Shown here piece by piece: positions 51,242-63,080 of a stretch of 64,000 nt of DNA. The translations under genes were made by a program, and so were the position numbers. Below the pieces are notes generated by a model. It saw nothing but the letters and a program-made list of their open reading frames with translations. It did not search any database and was not told the DNA's origin. Origin of the DNA: Pontederia crassipes (lineage: Eukaryota; Streptophyta; Magnoliopsida; Commelinales; Pontederiaceae); NCBI GenBank assembly GCA_030549335.1, contig CM060186.1, positions 21,133,189 to 21,197,188 on the forward strand, written 5' to 3'. How positions within the stretch are numbered: position 1 is the stretch's first letter; every line of letters starts with the position of its first letter.

Positions 51242-52259
51242 ATTTAATGGATGTCACGCATTAAAATGGGATGAACGTTCCTCCATATGATCGTGCCCGT
51301 CCAACGCCTATTCAACGCCACATAATTCTTCCCTATCCAACGCCTCCCTAATTCCTCTGGATGCCTTTGTCCTAGACGTTCGTTCTGACATTGCCAGCGA
51401 TGGTGGTAAGACGATGAGATTGGTGAGGATTGACTATAGTGATGGTGGCGACGAGATCAGCGATGAGCGAGCTCGAGAGTGTGGTGAGGTCATGTGAGAG
51501 TGTCATTTTGTGTCCTAGGATGCAAGGTGACGTCGTCCAGGGTGGGGGTGACGAAGCGAGCCGTGAGCGAGGTTGGACAATGGCATGGAGCAAGGTCGTC
51601 GACGACGATGGCGGGTGAACTCCTAAGGAACAAAATATAGAAGAATGAGGGGAGCACTGACGGTGAGAGTGGGCGAGTATGGTAGGGGCATCAATGACGA
51701 CATCGAGCGAGGTCGAGGATGGCGACGACAGTCGAGCTCCTATGACACAAAAAAAATGTAGAGGTATCAAGTTATGGGGCTAGGGAGGGAGCACCGACAG
51801 TAAGTGAGGGAGAGGATAGTGGGGAAACAACGACAACGGCAAGCCAAGTTCAAGACGGCGAGGTTGGGAGCACGCGAGGTCGAGTGAGTGAGTTTGATGA
51901 TGAAGCTGAGCGGGTGAGTAGGAGGAAGGCAGCGACAGTGGGAGTCTTGACTCAGCAAGACGAGGTTGACAGATGAGGTGAGCTGGGGGTCAATCGTTGA
52001 AACTGCTGAACTACGCTCACGTGCGAGTAAGAGGAAGGCAGCGACAGTGGGGGTATCGACTCAGCAAGACGAGGTTGACAGATGAGGTGAGCTGGAGGTC
52101 AATCGTTGAAACTGATAAACTACGCTCACGTGCTGCATGATTGAGCATTGAACTACACGTAAGAAAAGGGGGTGCGCGAATCATTGATCCATCATCCAAT
52201 AGACAACATACCGGGGAGGAATGTCCATCCCATTTTAATGGGGTGAACGTCCATTAAAT
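51242..52259. mobile_element. 1-kb TIR element, possibly Mutator-like and carrying captured DNA
   Basis: Left end atttaatggatgtcacgcat...taaaatgggatgaacgttcc and, on the other strand, right end atttaatggacgttcacccc...attaaaatgggatggacatt form terminal inverted repeats of about 40 bp with a few differences. The inside is GC-richer than the flanks, with long GA/CG-rich frames but no recognisable domain. It holds a 108-bp duplication. No target-site duplication was resolved. Confidence 0.6.
51917..52132. repeat. 108-bp tandem duplication inside the TIR element
   Basis: Units 51917-52024 and 52025-52132 both start gagta(g/a)gaggaaggcagcg and end acgctcacgtgc, with few substitutions. Confidence 0.9.
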
Positions 52260-53105
52260 CCATCCTCAATCCCTTAGAGATAGTGCTTTGAAGAATGTGT
52301 TTGGTGATAATATTTTGAGTTGTTGTTTGTAAATTCTATTTTTTTTATGTTTTTTTCAAAACATTCAAGAAAATGTAAAAAAAAGGCTCTTCAGCTACTT
52401 GAAATTTATGAAATTCCCAAACTAAAAGCATGCCAATGGAAAGACTCTAGAGACTGCAATTTGCAGAAAAGATGCCTTATTTTTTTCGTGAAAAACTGAA
52501 AACTACTTCTTTTTATATATTTCCATTTAACATAGTCATTTTTATGCTTTTTTTCACACCACTCAAAGTAGTCCTATGAATCACATAGTTAAGTTCGTCC
52601 AAATTCAGCTTTTCCATTAAGAGTGTCAACTGAAACATGCTGAGACTATGCTTGGAGTTGCTTTCTTCTAATAATATCTAGCTTTCTCCATGACAAGCCT
52701 ATGGTGAAGTTTTATACAATTGTTTACGGGTTATTTTTAAAATATTTCTTGAACTATAACAATTTTCTGTATCTAATTATAATTTATGAGCTTTCTATGA
52801 TGTCACTAAATTTTATTACGATTTTCATATAAGTTCTTCCATATGATTATGTTAACTTTTATGTTATTTACTTATTTTCCTATTTATGAAAAAACTAAAT
52901 GACCATCCCTTTGTATTGTTCTCTAATTTAATATCTAAAAGGAATTAAATTAAATAAAATAAATAATTTAAAAACAAAAAAAAATAAAAAAGAAGGGGGC
53001 ACTTCCTCCTCTCCCACTCCCTTCGGTGGCCTCCCCTCTCTTATTGAGGTCGAAGAAGTCAGCGATTGCATAGTGGTTGCAATAGAATCACCTTTAAGCT
53101 CGTGC

Positions 53106-56100
53106 TGTAACGCCCCGAGGGATGCCACATAGGCTATTCTTTACCTTCTTTGACTCTTTGACCTCTTTCCTTGACCAATTCGTTGATCGGACCATCAACA
53201 CGAAAGAAAATGCGTAGCGGAAGAATAAATAAATATAATATTACAGCGGAAGGCTTCATGAGTACAATAATGAATAAATAGCGTAGGAATTCAATAGGCA
53301 TATATATATGAACAACGGAGGACTTAAAGAAAAAGGACAGTAAAGCGGAAGACTATACGACAAGGGGAATACAACAATATGAAAGCAAATGCAGAAGCTT
53401 AATATATCAAAGGTTTAACTAGCCTTCATAAGAGGCACTAGTACATGAACCATATACGCCCAAAAAGTGACCAAATACATCTAAAAAAAGTACCTTAGTA
53501 TGAGTAGACCATCTCATTACTAAGTACGATGCGGGAAGCAAAAATGTGTACTCGTCCGTCCAAAAAGGTAGTGATTCATGACTACAACTAATCCAGATAA
53601 AGTAGTGACTCCGATCCATGAGGACACGATAAGACCCGTCGCCATACACGATCCAACACAGGCAACGGTACATGAGTTAGCTACTACTACGTTCTAGCAG
53701 GACTATATGCAATAGGACGCTGCCCCGCCGAGACCTCCGTACACGAAGCACTGCCTCCCGGATGACCATTAGGTACATGTGGGGATCACACATGGGAGCA
53801 GGCTCAACCGTTAGCATAAAGTTAAGTGTGAGTTCATATAAATTCATAAATCAGTTTTATCCAAACATAGCATGAAAAGAGTATAAAATCATAATAATGA
53901 AATAATCATGGATATAGATTTATCAGTCATGGCATGGATGGAAATCATAATGACAATGTAACATAAGTAGGTCATGATCATAAAAATGGGGAAACACATT
54001 TTCATAATCATGTGACAGGCTCAACTTTTCATGCATTCATACTTACTTACTTTCGTGCTTTTCATTCCTTTCATCTTTCGTTCATTCATAACTTTACATC
54101 TTTACATACATCTATTCATTTCATCTGTACATTCATCTTTACTTTCATCTTCTGAAGAGCTCTTCATCTTTAGGGGAAATACCATTGCTTTTTAACTGAT
54201 AATACAGCTATCTAGACATCATATGCACATGGGGGATCAGTGCCACGGCGAACCCCGTCGGGTTTGAATGACCTCACCCTCGGCTAAAGGAACCATCCGT
54301 GGGAGGAACTCCTGCCTAGATAGAGCAAATGATAAATCCATGAGGGGGCCTGTTACGAGGCTAGAACATCATCCCTCATCGTACATGTGCCTGTCTTTCG
54401 ATTTATCGATCAAGGCAATGACAGGTCTTCATCTTTCGATGGATCTTGTTTGCTTAGAAATCTAGTGGTGGAAGCTTATTTAGAAAATCAGGTTTAAGAT
54501 GTCAAAGTCATACTTCCAGTTCACACGACAAATGCCCGAGGGTCACGATCATCTGTCGAGAACACTTCGGTCGACCAAAGAGGTACGGTCGCCACTTTTC
54601 ATTTCATTATCCTTATTCATCATTTCATAATTCATAATAATTCATCATCATGTTCATGAAGGTCGTCATTACGTTAGAATCATAGTCATTATCGTACATC
54701 AAGAAGTTCGCGGAAAATCATTATCATTCTTGGCATAATCATACTTGGTTTATTTTGTGAAGAGAGGTCGATAATCATAATCAGGTGGGAGATAGTTTCA
54801 TGCAAGATTAGGGGCAATAAGATTCATAGGATCAATATAGAAATGGATCACAGGTTTTCACATTTGATCCAAAAAGTCGAAGGTCGCAAATATCGAAATC
54901 GGGGCCTTAACCCGGGCCGAGTAAAAGAAACCCGAGCCGAGTCGGCTTTGATCAAGCTCGATCTATCGGGGTGAAGACCGAGAGGAAAACCCGGGCCAGG
55001 TCTGGTGTACACCCGGGCCGAGTCGAGAAGGTGATTGAGTCGGGAGAGGCAACTCTCCCGATCGTCCTCTCCACGAAGAAACCCGGGCCGAGTCGTGAGT
55101 GACCCGGTCCGAGCACCTGGTTCGTCCCGAGCTCGAGCTTGGTGTCCATGGCGGACCCCGACCGTACTCGGAGTAACCCGGTGTGGCTAGACCGAGCCCG
55201 GGCCGAGTTCTGAGGAACCCGGGCCAGGTTCAATCAAGTTGTAAAACAAGTTCTCATACTTCATCTTTTTCGACGATCACCGGCGCGTTACAACTGAGTT
55301 AACTAACATCATTGGCATACATTCATGAAATATAAAGCATCTAAAGCCTATCACACAGCAAGAAGAGTCCTAAGCATTGCATCTAACGATAAAACACTAA
55401 TACAACAGTTCATACAGTCATAACATTCCAGATCAGTTTGGTCATGCATAAGTTCGTTCCTTTTTCATACGTTTCTTCATTCATAACAGTACGATCATTC
55501 TCATTCGTATACCTTTCTTCGTTCTTAGCATCAATGTCATCACATGAACGTTCTATAGAGCATAAGATCTTAACATTTTCGAATCGGTTCGTGGGGGGGG
55601 GGGGTGGGGGAGGGGTTCAAATCAGGCATGCGGAGTTCGTTTAGAAGTCCATTTATGAAAAAGATCCCGAGCCACACACCTTAAGGCCTACGAGTCGCGG
55701 TTCGTTCTTGGTGGTCATGCCTCGTTCTTACGTCACCCGCCCGAGGATGATTGTCGGCAAAGTTCTCTCGTCCTCCTCTGTTCACGTCCGTAGGAGAGGA
55801 AGAGAAAACGTCGAGTGAGCGAAGGAACAAGTACGGGCAAACGAAAGGAAAAATAGGGCCTTTCTCACCAAGTCAAAGTCGCTACTGTTCGCCTGCGCCG
55901 GAGATGACCTCCGACGTCGTCCGCTCACCGCCCGATGTTCGCGCACCGGAGAAGGAAGAGAAAAGAGTGAGAACAATAGCTCGGCTTGAAGAAACTATGA
56001 AGCAGAGGGGGAGAAAAGAGGGACGTTGGGGGCTTCTTATAGAGGAGGAGATGAGGTCGGCCATTGCATTCGCCCTCAGAAATCCGGCGGCAGGGTTGCT

Positions 56101-56362
56101 TCGCCAGGTGGCCGTCGTGGCACAGGGTGGCATGCTCGGCCATTGGAGCTTGGCCGGTAGGGAGAGAAAGGAACAGAGGGAGGAAGAGATAGAGAAGAAG
56201 AGGCCACCGCATGTGAAGACAAAAAGGAAGGATGGAAAAAGAGAGAACAAGCAAGTGAAGACAAAATGAGGAAAAGGGAAGGTTTGGTTCTTACGTTTCC
56301 ATCATTGCTTCATTTTAATTTATTATTTATTTATTTTTTTCACTGCTGACCGTGACGTTACA
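53106..56362. mobile_element. 3.26-kb solo LTR of a Ty3/gypsy (Tekay/Del-like) retrotransposon
   Basis: Begins TGTAACGCCCCGAGG and ends GTGACGTTACA, the inverted termini typical of plant chromovirus LTRs, and is flanked by a perfect 5-bp duplication cgtgc at 53101-53105 and 56363-56367. No primer-binding site, polypurine tract or coding region lies beside it, so it is a solo LTR left by recombination between two LTRs. The region 54900-55230 is dense in cccgggccgag words. A 172-codon frame at 55751-56269 is within the LTR and resembles no known protein. The Tekay/Del label rests on length and termini. Confidence 0.8.
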
Positions 56363-59095
56363 CGTGCCACCTCTAAAGAATACAAGAAGCTCGGGCAGCC
56401 ACCACTCTCCACTGCCAGTTGCTGCACAACCGTCACAACTTTGTGCCGCGACTCTATTAGGAATGATGCATCGAGCATGGACACAGTGTTGAGCCTCGCG
56501 AAAGCCATGAGTTCAGATTCCTGATTTTGGTGTTCGATGGTGATGATTTCCTCTATCTACTGCGCCGCCCACCAATTGAGTATTCTGGAGTGCCTCTTCA
56601 TGGCGACATCTCCACGAGGTTAAACCTCTTATGCCGCCTCAATGCTAGATCCGGTGGTCGAAGTCCTCCTTGCGGCCGTCATGCATTCATCGATGTGACC
56701 CCACATGAGATCCTCTAGCTCCCATCGGAACTCCCTCTAGTCCACCTCCTTTAGATAGTAATCCATCATAGCCTGCCGCCAATCCTCTCCTGAGTCAGCG
56801 CCTTCCGTCATGATCCCCGCTTTGCAAGGGGGCGACTCTCCCCCTTCTCCCTCCGCCGCCCTTTTTTTTAATTTTTTTAGTTCTTATATTATTTATTATT
56901 ATATTATATTATATTTTTTAGACACAAAAAGATGTAACACTAAAAAAGAGGGTTTCTTTAGTATTTTCATGAATAAATAAAAAAATAGAATCGGAAACTT
57001 ATAAAAATCATGATAAAATTTAGGGGTATCATACGATAAGTTTATAAATCAGGATTAGAATCGAAATATCACTAAAGTTCAGGAGTGGTTTAAGGAAACA
57101 ACTTTAATTTTTGTTCAAAATTTATGTAAAAATATGCTTTGTGCAAATGTTAAATTATCTATGATTTTTCAAATACAATCTTATTCATCCATTACAAATT
57201 GTTGAGTTCTCCAATTTAATTATCATGCTAAAATTACATTTTATTTTTAAAAAAATGAACTTTAAATTTCATTGGTGGGACCCACAGGCTTGGGATAAAA
57301 AACTCAATTACACGTATATTTCTTTGTTAGAAAGTAGTACCACATTCAAAGTAACTTTAGCTTTATTTACTTCCGTATACTAAAATATTTTATATATTAT
57401 ATTAAAGTTTGATCAATCCGGTTTAATTAATTCATCATATTTGTTTAGAGACTATATATGGGAAGAAGTGTGGAAATCACTTAGTGTAGGTATTGATCCC
57501 CCTGTCATGAGTTTTTTTTCATTTGTTTTGTTTGTTTGATTCAAATTTTATTTTACTACCATGCACTTGTATATTTTGTTTACTTACAATAATAGTAATA
57601 TGATTAATATAAATTCAACAAAAATTCTATATCTTCACCATGATACGAACTCCAAGTTCAACTTCCTTAAATCAGCGAGGTCATTTTGAGGATTCTTATC
57701 TTCATAGCAGTTGGCGACCTTTTCCAAGGAAGAGAGGGGCAGGAGAAGGTTGGGCCATGGCGACCAGTGCTCCTAAATAGGGGCGAGAGCAATCCAACCA
57801 TGCAATAGTTGTTTCTTTTTGCCTCCAAAAAGGTAACACAATCGAGCTGGCAGAAGAACTCCAAGGTTTCAAGAGAGCCTCCGCTAGTTCCTTTCCCTTC
57901 GCTTTTTTCTCTTATAAATTTAACATACTTTTAAGGAATGATGAGCATATCCTGACTATTGATTCACTTATCAATGATTTGGATGAGCGATACATTTAAA
58001 TAATGAAATCTAATCTCTCTTATTTGAATTGTTAATAAAAGGATAATCATAAAGTGCATAACATCACTCCAAAATACAAAGAGATGCTCTAGAATTACAT
58101 AAAACCTTTTTTTTATCTATTTTCATCTCACTTCATCCCATTAAAAATATTTATTACATGATTTAATTATAGTATAATTTCCTTATGTTTTAATTGTTAA
58201 ATACTATAAATTAAAAATAATCTCACATAAACTATTATTAATAAATTTTAATCTCTACTGTTAGATAAGATAAGATAATATTATTACTTAATTATTTCAT
58301 TGTGATACATAAATTAAGAATTCTTCTAGCATTAACTTAATTTGAATTATTTTTTATTCCGACACCCCGAAAGATTTTATAATTAGCAAAAGGCATTAAA
58401 AATAATATATAAAATTCATTTCTTATGACTTCATCTTAAATATTTTTAACATATTTATTAAATTATATTATAAATATGCATCCACTATTAATAATTTCTG
58501 ACTAGAGTATGATAATGATGCAAAACTCTAAAAGACGATTAGAGGATGTGCTGTTAGATAGTTTATACCTATTTATACCTTAAATAATCTTTTCGAAAGA
58601 CAAACCAAAATCACCCTTTTTAATTCTTATAAGGCAGTTCTGTGCACCTTCAATAAAAACTAAAGTAATCAATTTCCAAAAGGTGTATATATATATATAT
58701 ATTGATTTGTTCCATTTAAAAGCATCCTATTTCAAAAATGTTTTTTCATCTCCTAAAAAAAATAAAGTAACATAACATAACAAATGTATAATATTAAGCC
58801 ATACCTCATGTTTTTTTATTGATTAAAACTGGAAAACAATAGCCCTTGACATTCCAGGCTCTAGCTATTGATCTTTGTGACTGAAGAGCACTTATGTCGT
58901 ACAATTTTATCAAGCAATCTTCTTTAAGTATTTTTTTATATATTGCAATTTTTTAAATTTCTCTCCTTTAGGCTTTGTTTTATAACATGTTATTAAAGTA
59001 AACGAAGGAGAATAAGAGGGAAAGGAAAAGAGGGGAAGTGAAGAGAAGAAAATGGAAGATAACTTTTTTAACCTTGTTTAGAGGGAGGTAGATGA
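56363..59095. other. Intergenic DNA between solo LTR and the 59-kb repeats
   Basis: 56363-56870 is GC-rich and continues the sequence interrupted by the solo LTR (52990-53105), an unknown element. From 56880 onward the DNA is very AT-rich. 57667-57864 (-) is open and begins MEFFCQLDCVTFLEAKRNNY, not recognised. 57930-58040 repeats the text of 36270-36410. Exon-like blocks at 58.6-58.9 kb are listed separately. Confidence 0.45.
58565..58925 (-). pseudogene. Exon-like relics on the minus strand, one shared with the PP2A intron
   Basis: Two protein-like blocks. At about 58920-58830 the minus strand after a possible acceptor reads EDCLIKLYDISALQSQRSIA then RAWNVKGYCFP. At about 58650-58570 it reads [19 protein letters not shown] before a stop. 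The second block matches 32387-32496 in about 78% of 95 bp (estimated by eye), with a 30-bp perfect core. I do not recognise the protein. They may be remains of one gene, of which one exon was also copied into the PP2A locus. Confidence 0.35.
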
Positions 59096-59543
59096 AGGCA
59101 AGATTGTCAAGATCTGAGGGGGACATAAAATCGAAGATCGTAAGATCGTATCCAGGATCATATGATCTTATCTAGTAATAAAATAATATATTTTAAAATA
59201 ATAAATATATTTTTGACAAATTTTTCGATTTGAAATCTTCATTATATACTACTAAGACATTTTTTATCGACTCTTAAGTTAAATTTTATCAAAACATATT
59301 AAAAATGAAAATATAAATATTTAACTTCAATTCATATAAATTAATTTTTATTATCATATCTATATTTAATTAATATTTAAATTATTATATTAATCATATG
59401 AGATCGTAAGATTGTGTGACCAAAATTAAAATCATATTAAGATCTTACACATAAGATCATCAAGATAAGATTGAGATCGGAAGGGATCCGATCATAAAAT
59501 CGTAAGATCTTAAGTTTTAGATCGAGATCTTGACACTTTAGAT
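59096..59543. mobile_element. MITE, relative of the element at 48868
   Basis: Bounded by aggcaagattgtcaagatct at the left and, on the other strand, atctaaagtgtcaagatctc at the right. Flanks ggaggtagatga (59084-59095) and ggaggtaaatga (59544-59555) are a 12-bp duplication with one mismatch. Inside it is full of GATCTTA/TAAGATC words, as in the 48868 element. Confidence 0.5.
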
Positions 59544-59639
59544 GGAGGTAAATGAGAGGGTAAAATTTTAGTAATAATATTTAGGACAATTATGCTCTTT
59601 TAAGTAATAATAATGGATTATTTATTTTAGGTCATTTAG

Positions 59640-60709
59640 TGTTGAATCCTATGTTTTGATGATAACAAATTAAAATGGATATAAAAATTACTAATCTATG
59701 CTCACGTGATGATAACACACGTGTAGGATTAATATTACCACATTCGTAGAAGAAATCGTCAAATTAAAATTGAAAGAAAAAATTTTAGCACACGACCGGT
59801 CGACTGGTACTGGTCGACCGGCGAAGATAATCGATCGATTGATATTCAACGAAAAAAAGATGAGACAATACCGGTCGATGTTTCGGGCATTGCACCGGTC
59901 AACCGATCAGCACAACAATCAATAAAAAATGATGAGACTATACCGGTCGACGATGAGATTATACCGATCGATGTACCGGTCGACGAACCAGTTGACGTCA
60001 GATCATTACCGGTCGAAGGACCAATCGAGTGGACAGCGTCAAAATGCAAAAAAATGCAACAATGATCACATTGACCGATTGACTGGCCCATCCCACCGAT
60101 CGATCAACTATATAGTCAAATGAACGGTAATGGCAATTATTTTGAGGAGAAAATTGTAGAAAACTTTTTGAACGAATTCTCATCTGTAGGAGCCTATAAA
60201 AAGAGTGCCAAAGATTGAGAAAAAAATATTCAAGCAAGGAAGAACATCTTAGAGCTCCTTTCAAGTTCTTGAGTCCAAAATTATAATTTCTTCCATTTTC
60301 TTTTCTTAGACTTAAGTGTGAAAAAAATTTTGTAAAAGAAAAGAGTCAGAGAGAAATATTTTCTTTTTGATCTAATGAGATTGTGGGCTCATTGTAAAAG
60401 AAGTATATCTTGCCTCTTGAGCGGAGAAGAAGGCGTGTGGTATAAAGAGGGTTGTTCTCTCCCTACAAGAAAAGAAAAAGATAGTGGATCTTCGGCAGTC
60501 TCGAGGTTGAGAAGTCAGAACAGGGACGTAGGCCAAAGAGTTGAGGCTGAACCTCGTCATCATATTGTGTCTCTTTGCATTCGTTCTTTATCTTTCACTT
60601 ACGCCTTATCTTTATTTGTTTGTGATTGGTTTTATTGATTTTTTCGAAAGTGATTTTGTGAAAAAAAATTTATACATCAATTCACCCCTCTTGATGTTTT
60701 TATCATACA
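59640..60709 (+). mobile_element. 5' LTR of a Ty1/copia (Sirevirus-like) retrotransposon
   Basis: Starts TGTTGAATCCTATG and ends ATCATACA; the next bases, ttggtatcgag at 60711, match the initiator-tRNA primer-binding site. Length is about 1070 bp. Between 59785 and 60110 the motif ccggtcga and its variants occur many times, including the palindrome ccggtcgac. The gag of this element follows downstream. The 3' LTR is not in the window and the 5' flank duplication cannot be checked. Confidence 0.75.
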
Positions 60710-60759
60710 ATTGGTATCGAGTTGCTCTTATTTTTAAGATTTAAAACATCTTTAAAGCT

Positions 60760-62345
60760 ATGGCATCAAGCGATTTTAGTTTTTTCGAATATCAATCTAT
60801 TAATCGTTCTCCACTTTTTAATGCATCAAATTTTGTATATTGAAAAATTAGGATGCAAGCCTATGTTTGTTCTATATTGCCATTGATATGTGGAATATTA
60901 TTCAAAAAAGTTTTGATTTACATGAAAAATCTTCTTTAAAATATACCGAAGGAAAGACTTTTGATAAAACTAGATTGGAAAGCTAAAAATATTTTTTATT
61001 GTACTTTGAATCCAACGAAGTTTAATTGTCAAAGTGCTAATGAGATTTGGAAGAAACTTATTATTACTCATGAAAGAATGGATAAAGTTAAGGAGTCTAG
61101 ATTAAATATTTGAAATCATGATTCTTTCAAAATGCTTGAAAATAAATTCATAAATGAGATGATCGTTCGCTTTAATAATATTATAAATGACTTAGCCTCT
61201 TTGACATACTAACCTTCAAAAAGTGAAAAAAAATTTCAGGTCTCTCTCCTCCAAATGGTATACAAAGAGGACGATGATTGAAGAAAATGACTTGAAAAAG
61301 TTAGACTTTGATGATATTAGAGGTTCACTCTTAACTTATGTGATCGGGATCAAGGAGGACGAAGAAGCAAATACTTCAAAAAGGAAAACATTGGTATTGA
61401 AAGTAAATAAAGATGAGGAAGATACAAGTGAAGATGATGAAGATCTTGATGAAAAGAAGATTTCCCTATATGCAAAAAAACTTGACAAATATCTCAAGTT
61501 TACTAAGCAAAAGAAGATGAAAAGCTTCACCAAGAGAAGATCGTCATTGATCAAGAGTCAAATAATTTACTTTGAATGCAAAAAGATTGGACACTAAAAA
61601 AATAAATGTCCAAATTTAATCAAAAGAAAAAAGATGGATAAAGCTCAAAAAAGTAGAAAAAGGCTCTTCAAGCCACTTGAGATGAAAGCGAAAATGAAAA
61701 GAATGACCCAAACACTTCCTCTAGTGATGACTAAGAAGCATACATACGTCTAATGGCTAATAGCCATGAGGTATCATCTAACTCACTTGACTCTAGTGAT
61801 AGTGAATCTTTTAATGTGCATAAGGAGTTTAGAATTCTTATTAATAAATATGAATGCCTAAAAAAGAAATATGATGACATAAAAATAGAGTTTGAAAATT
61901 TACAAAAGAAAAATAAGAATGTTAAAGCATATGAAAAGTATGATATATTGAATGAAGAAAACTCTAGTTTGAAATTCTCAATTGAAGAATTTAAAATGGA
62001 AAATAGTGCACTAAAATCATTATGTGAAAAATAAAATGTAGAAAATGCATGTTTGAAGAAAGAAATTAATAATTTGAAAGTTGAACTTGAAAAACTCTCA
62101 AACCAAAGTAAAATATTAAATGTCATGCTTAGTGAATTTAGAATATCTTAAAAAAAAGGATTTGGTTTCAATTCTTTTGAAAAGAAGAATGACAAAAAAA
62201 ATTTCTTTGTTAAAGCATCGTGATTACACAAGATCACATATTATTCGTTTTCATTGTGGATACGAAGGGCATTATTTTTATGATTGTAGAATTAAGAAAT
62301 GAATAAGTACCAGGATGAAAAAAATTTGGGTTCCAAAAAGGATCG
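60760..62345 (+). pseudogene. gag: Decayed gag region of a Sirevirus-like Ty1/copia element
   Basis: An ATG at 60760 opens with a copia gag start (ASSDFSFFEYQSINRSPLF), soon broken by stops. Further pieces are ANEIWKKLI near 61035, a zinc knuckle relic (YFECKKIGH, 61570-61597), LMANSHEVSSNSLDSSDSES near 61750, a Lys/Glu-rich coiled-coil stretch 61850-62110, a second CCHC-like knuckle (FHCGYEGHYFYDC, about 62250-62290) and KKIWVPKRI near 62320. This order is that of Sirevirus gag before protease. Multiple stops and frameshifts make it non-functional. It ends abruptly at the junction with gypsy pol. Confidence 0.75.
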
Positions 62346-63080
62346 TTCTTAGGCCATGTTGTATCCAAAGAAGGCATATCAGTTGACCCATCGAAAATTC
62401 AAGCTGTAGTTAATTGGGAGAGACCAACTACTGTTACTGAAGTCAGAAGTTTCTTGGGGTTAGCGGGATATTATAGAAGATTTGTTGAAGAATTTTCTTC
62501 TATTGCCACTTCTCTCACAAAGTTGACACGTAAGAGTACCAAATTTATATGGTCCGATGAATGTGAGAGAAGTTTTCAGGAACTCAAGAAGAGACTTACA
62601 AGTGCTCTTGTCTTAACAATTCCATCTGGCACCGATGGGTTTGTTATATATAGCGATGCCTCTCGAAAGGGTTTGGGTTGTGTTCTAATGCAAAATGGTC
62701 GGGTGGCCGCGTATGCATCAAGACAACTAAAAGATTATGAGCAAAATTATCCTACACATGATTTGGAGCTTGCTGCCATAATCTTTGCACTGAAAATTTG
62801 GAGGCATTATTTGTATGGAGCAACGTTTGAAATATTTACCGACCACAAAAGTTTGAAATACTTGTTTTCACAGAAGGAATTAAATATGAGACAAAGAAGA
62901 TGGATGAATTTGTTAAAAGACTATGACTGTTCTATACAATATCATCCGGACAAGGCGAATACAGTAGCAGATGCATTGAGTAGAAAGTTAGCCTTTTTAA
63001 CTAACATGATGGTTAGCGAGTGGAAACTTTTGGAACAATTAAGGGGATTCAGGTTTCAAATTTATAGAGAAGACTCCTAA
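62346..63080 (+). pseudogene. pol: Ty3/gypsy reverse transcriptase C-terminus and RNase H, truncated
   Basis: Starts mid-domain at [18 protein letters not shown], the C-terminal part of gypsy reverse transcriptase; the N-terminal half with the YVDD motif is absent. The thumb ([17 protein letters not shown]) and RNase H follow: [49 protein letters not shown] and the terminal [16 protein letters not shown]. Residues of the RNase H active site are visible. A frameshift near 63040 breaks the link to integrase. Style is Tekay/Del chromovirus. Confidence 0.85.

Noticed and set aside
51372..51770. 132-codon minus-strand frame
   Set aside because: Inside a TIR element with simple GA/CG-rich text; several frames are open at once and none has a domain.
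55751..56269. 172-codon open frame on the plus strand
   Set aside because: It lies inside the solo LTR, has strongly biased Arg/Glu/Lys composition, overlapping open frames on the other strand, and no recognisable domain.
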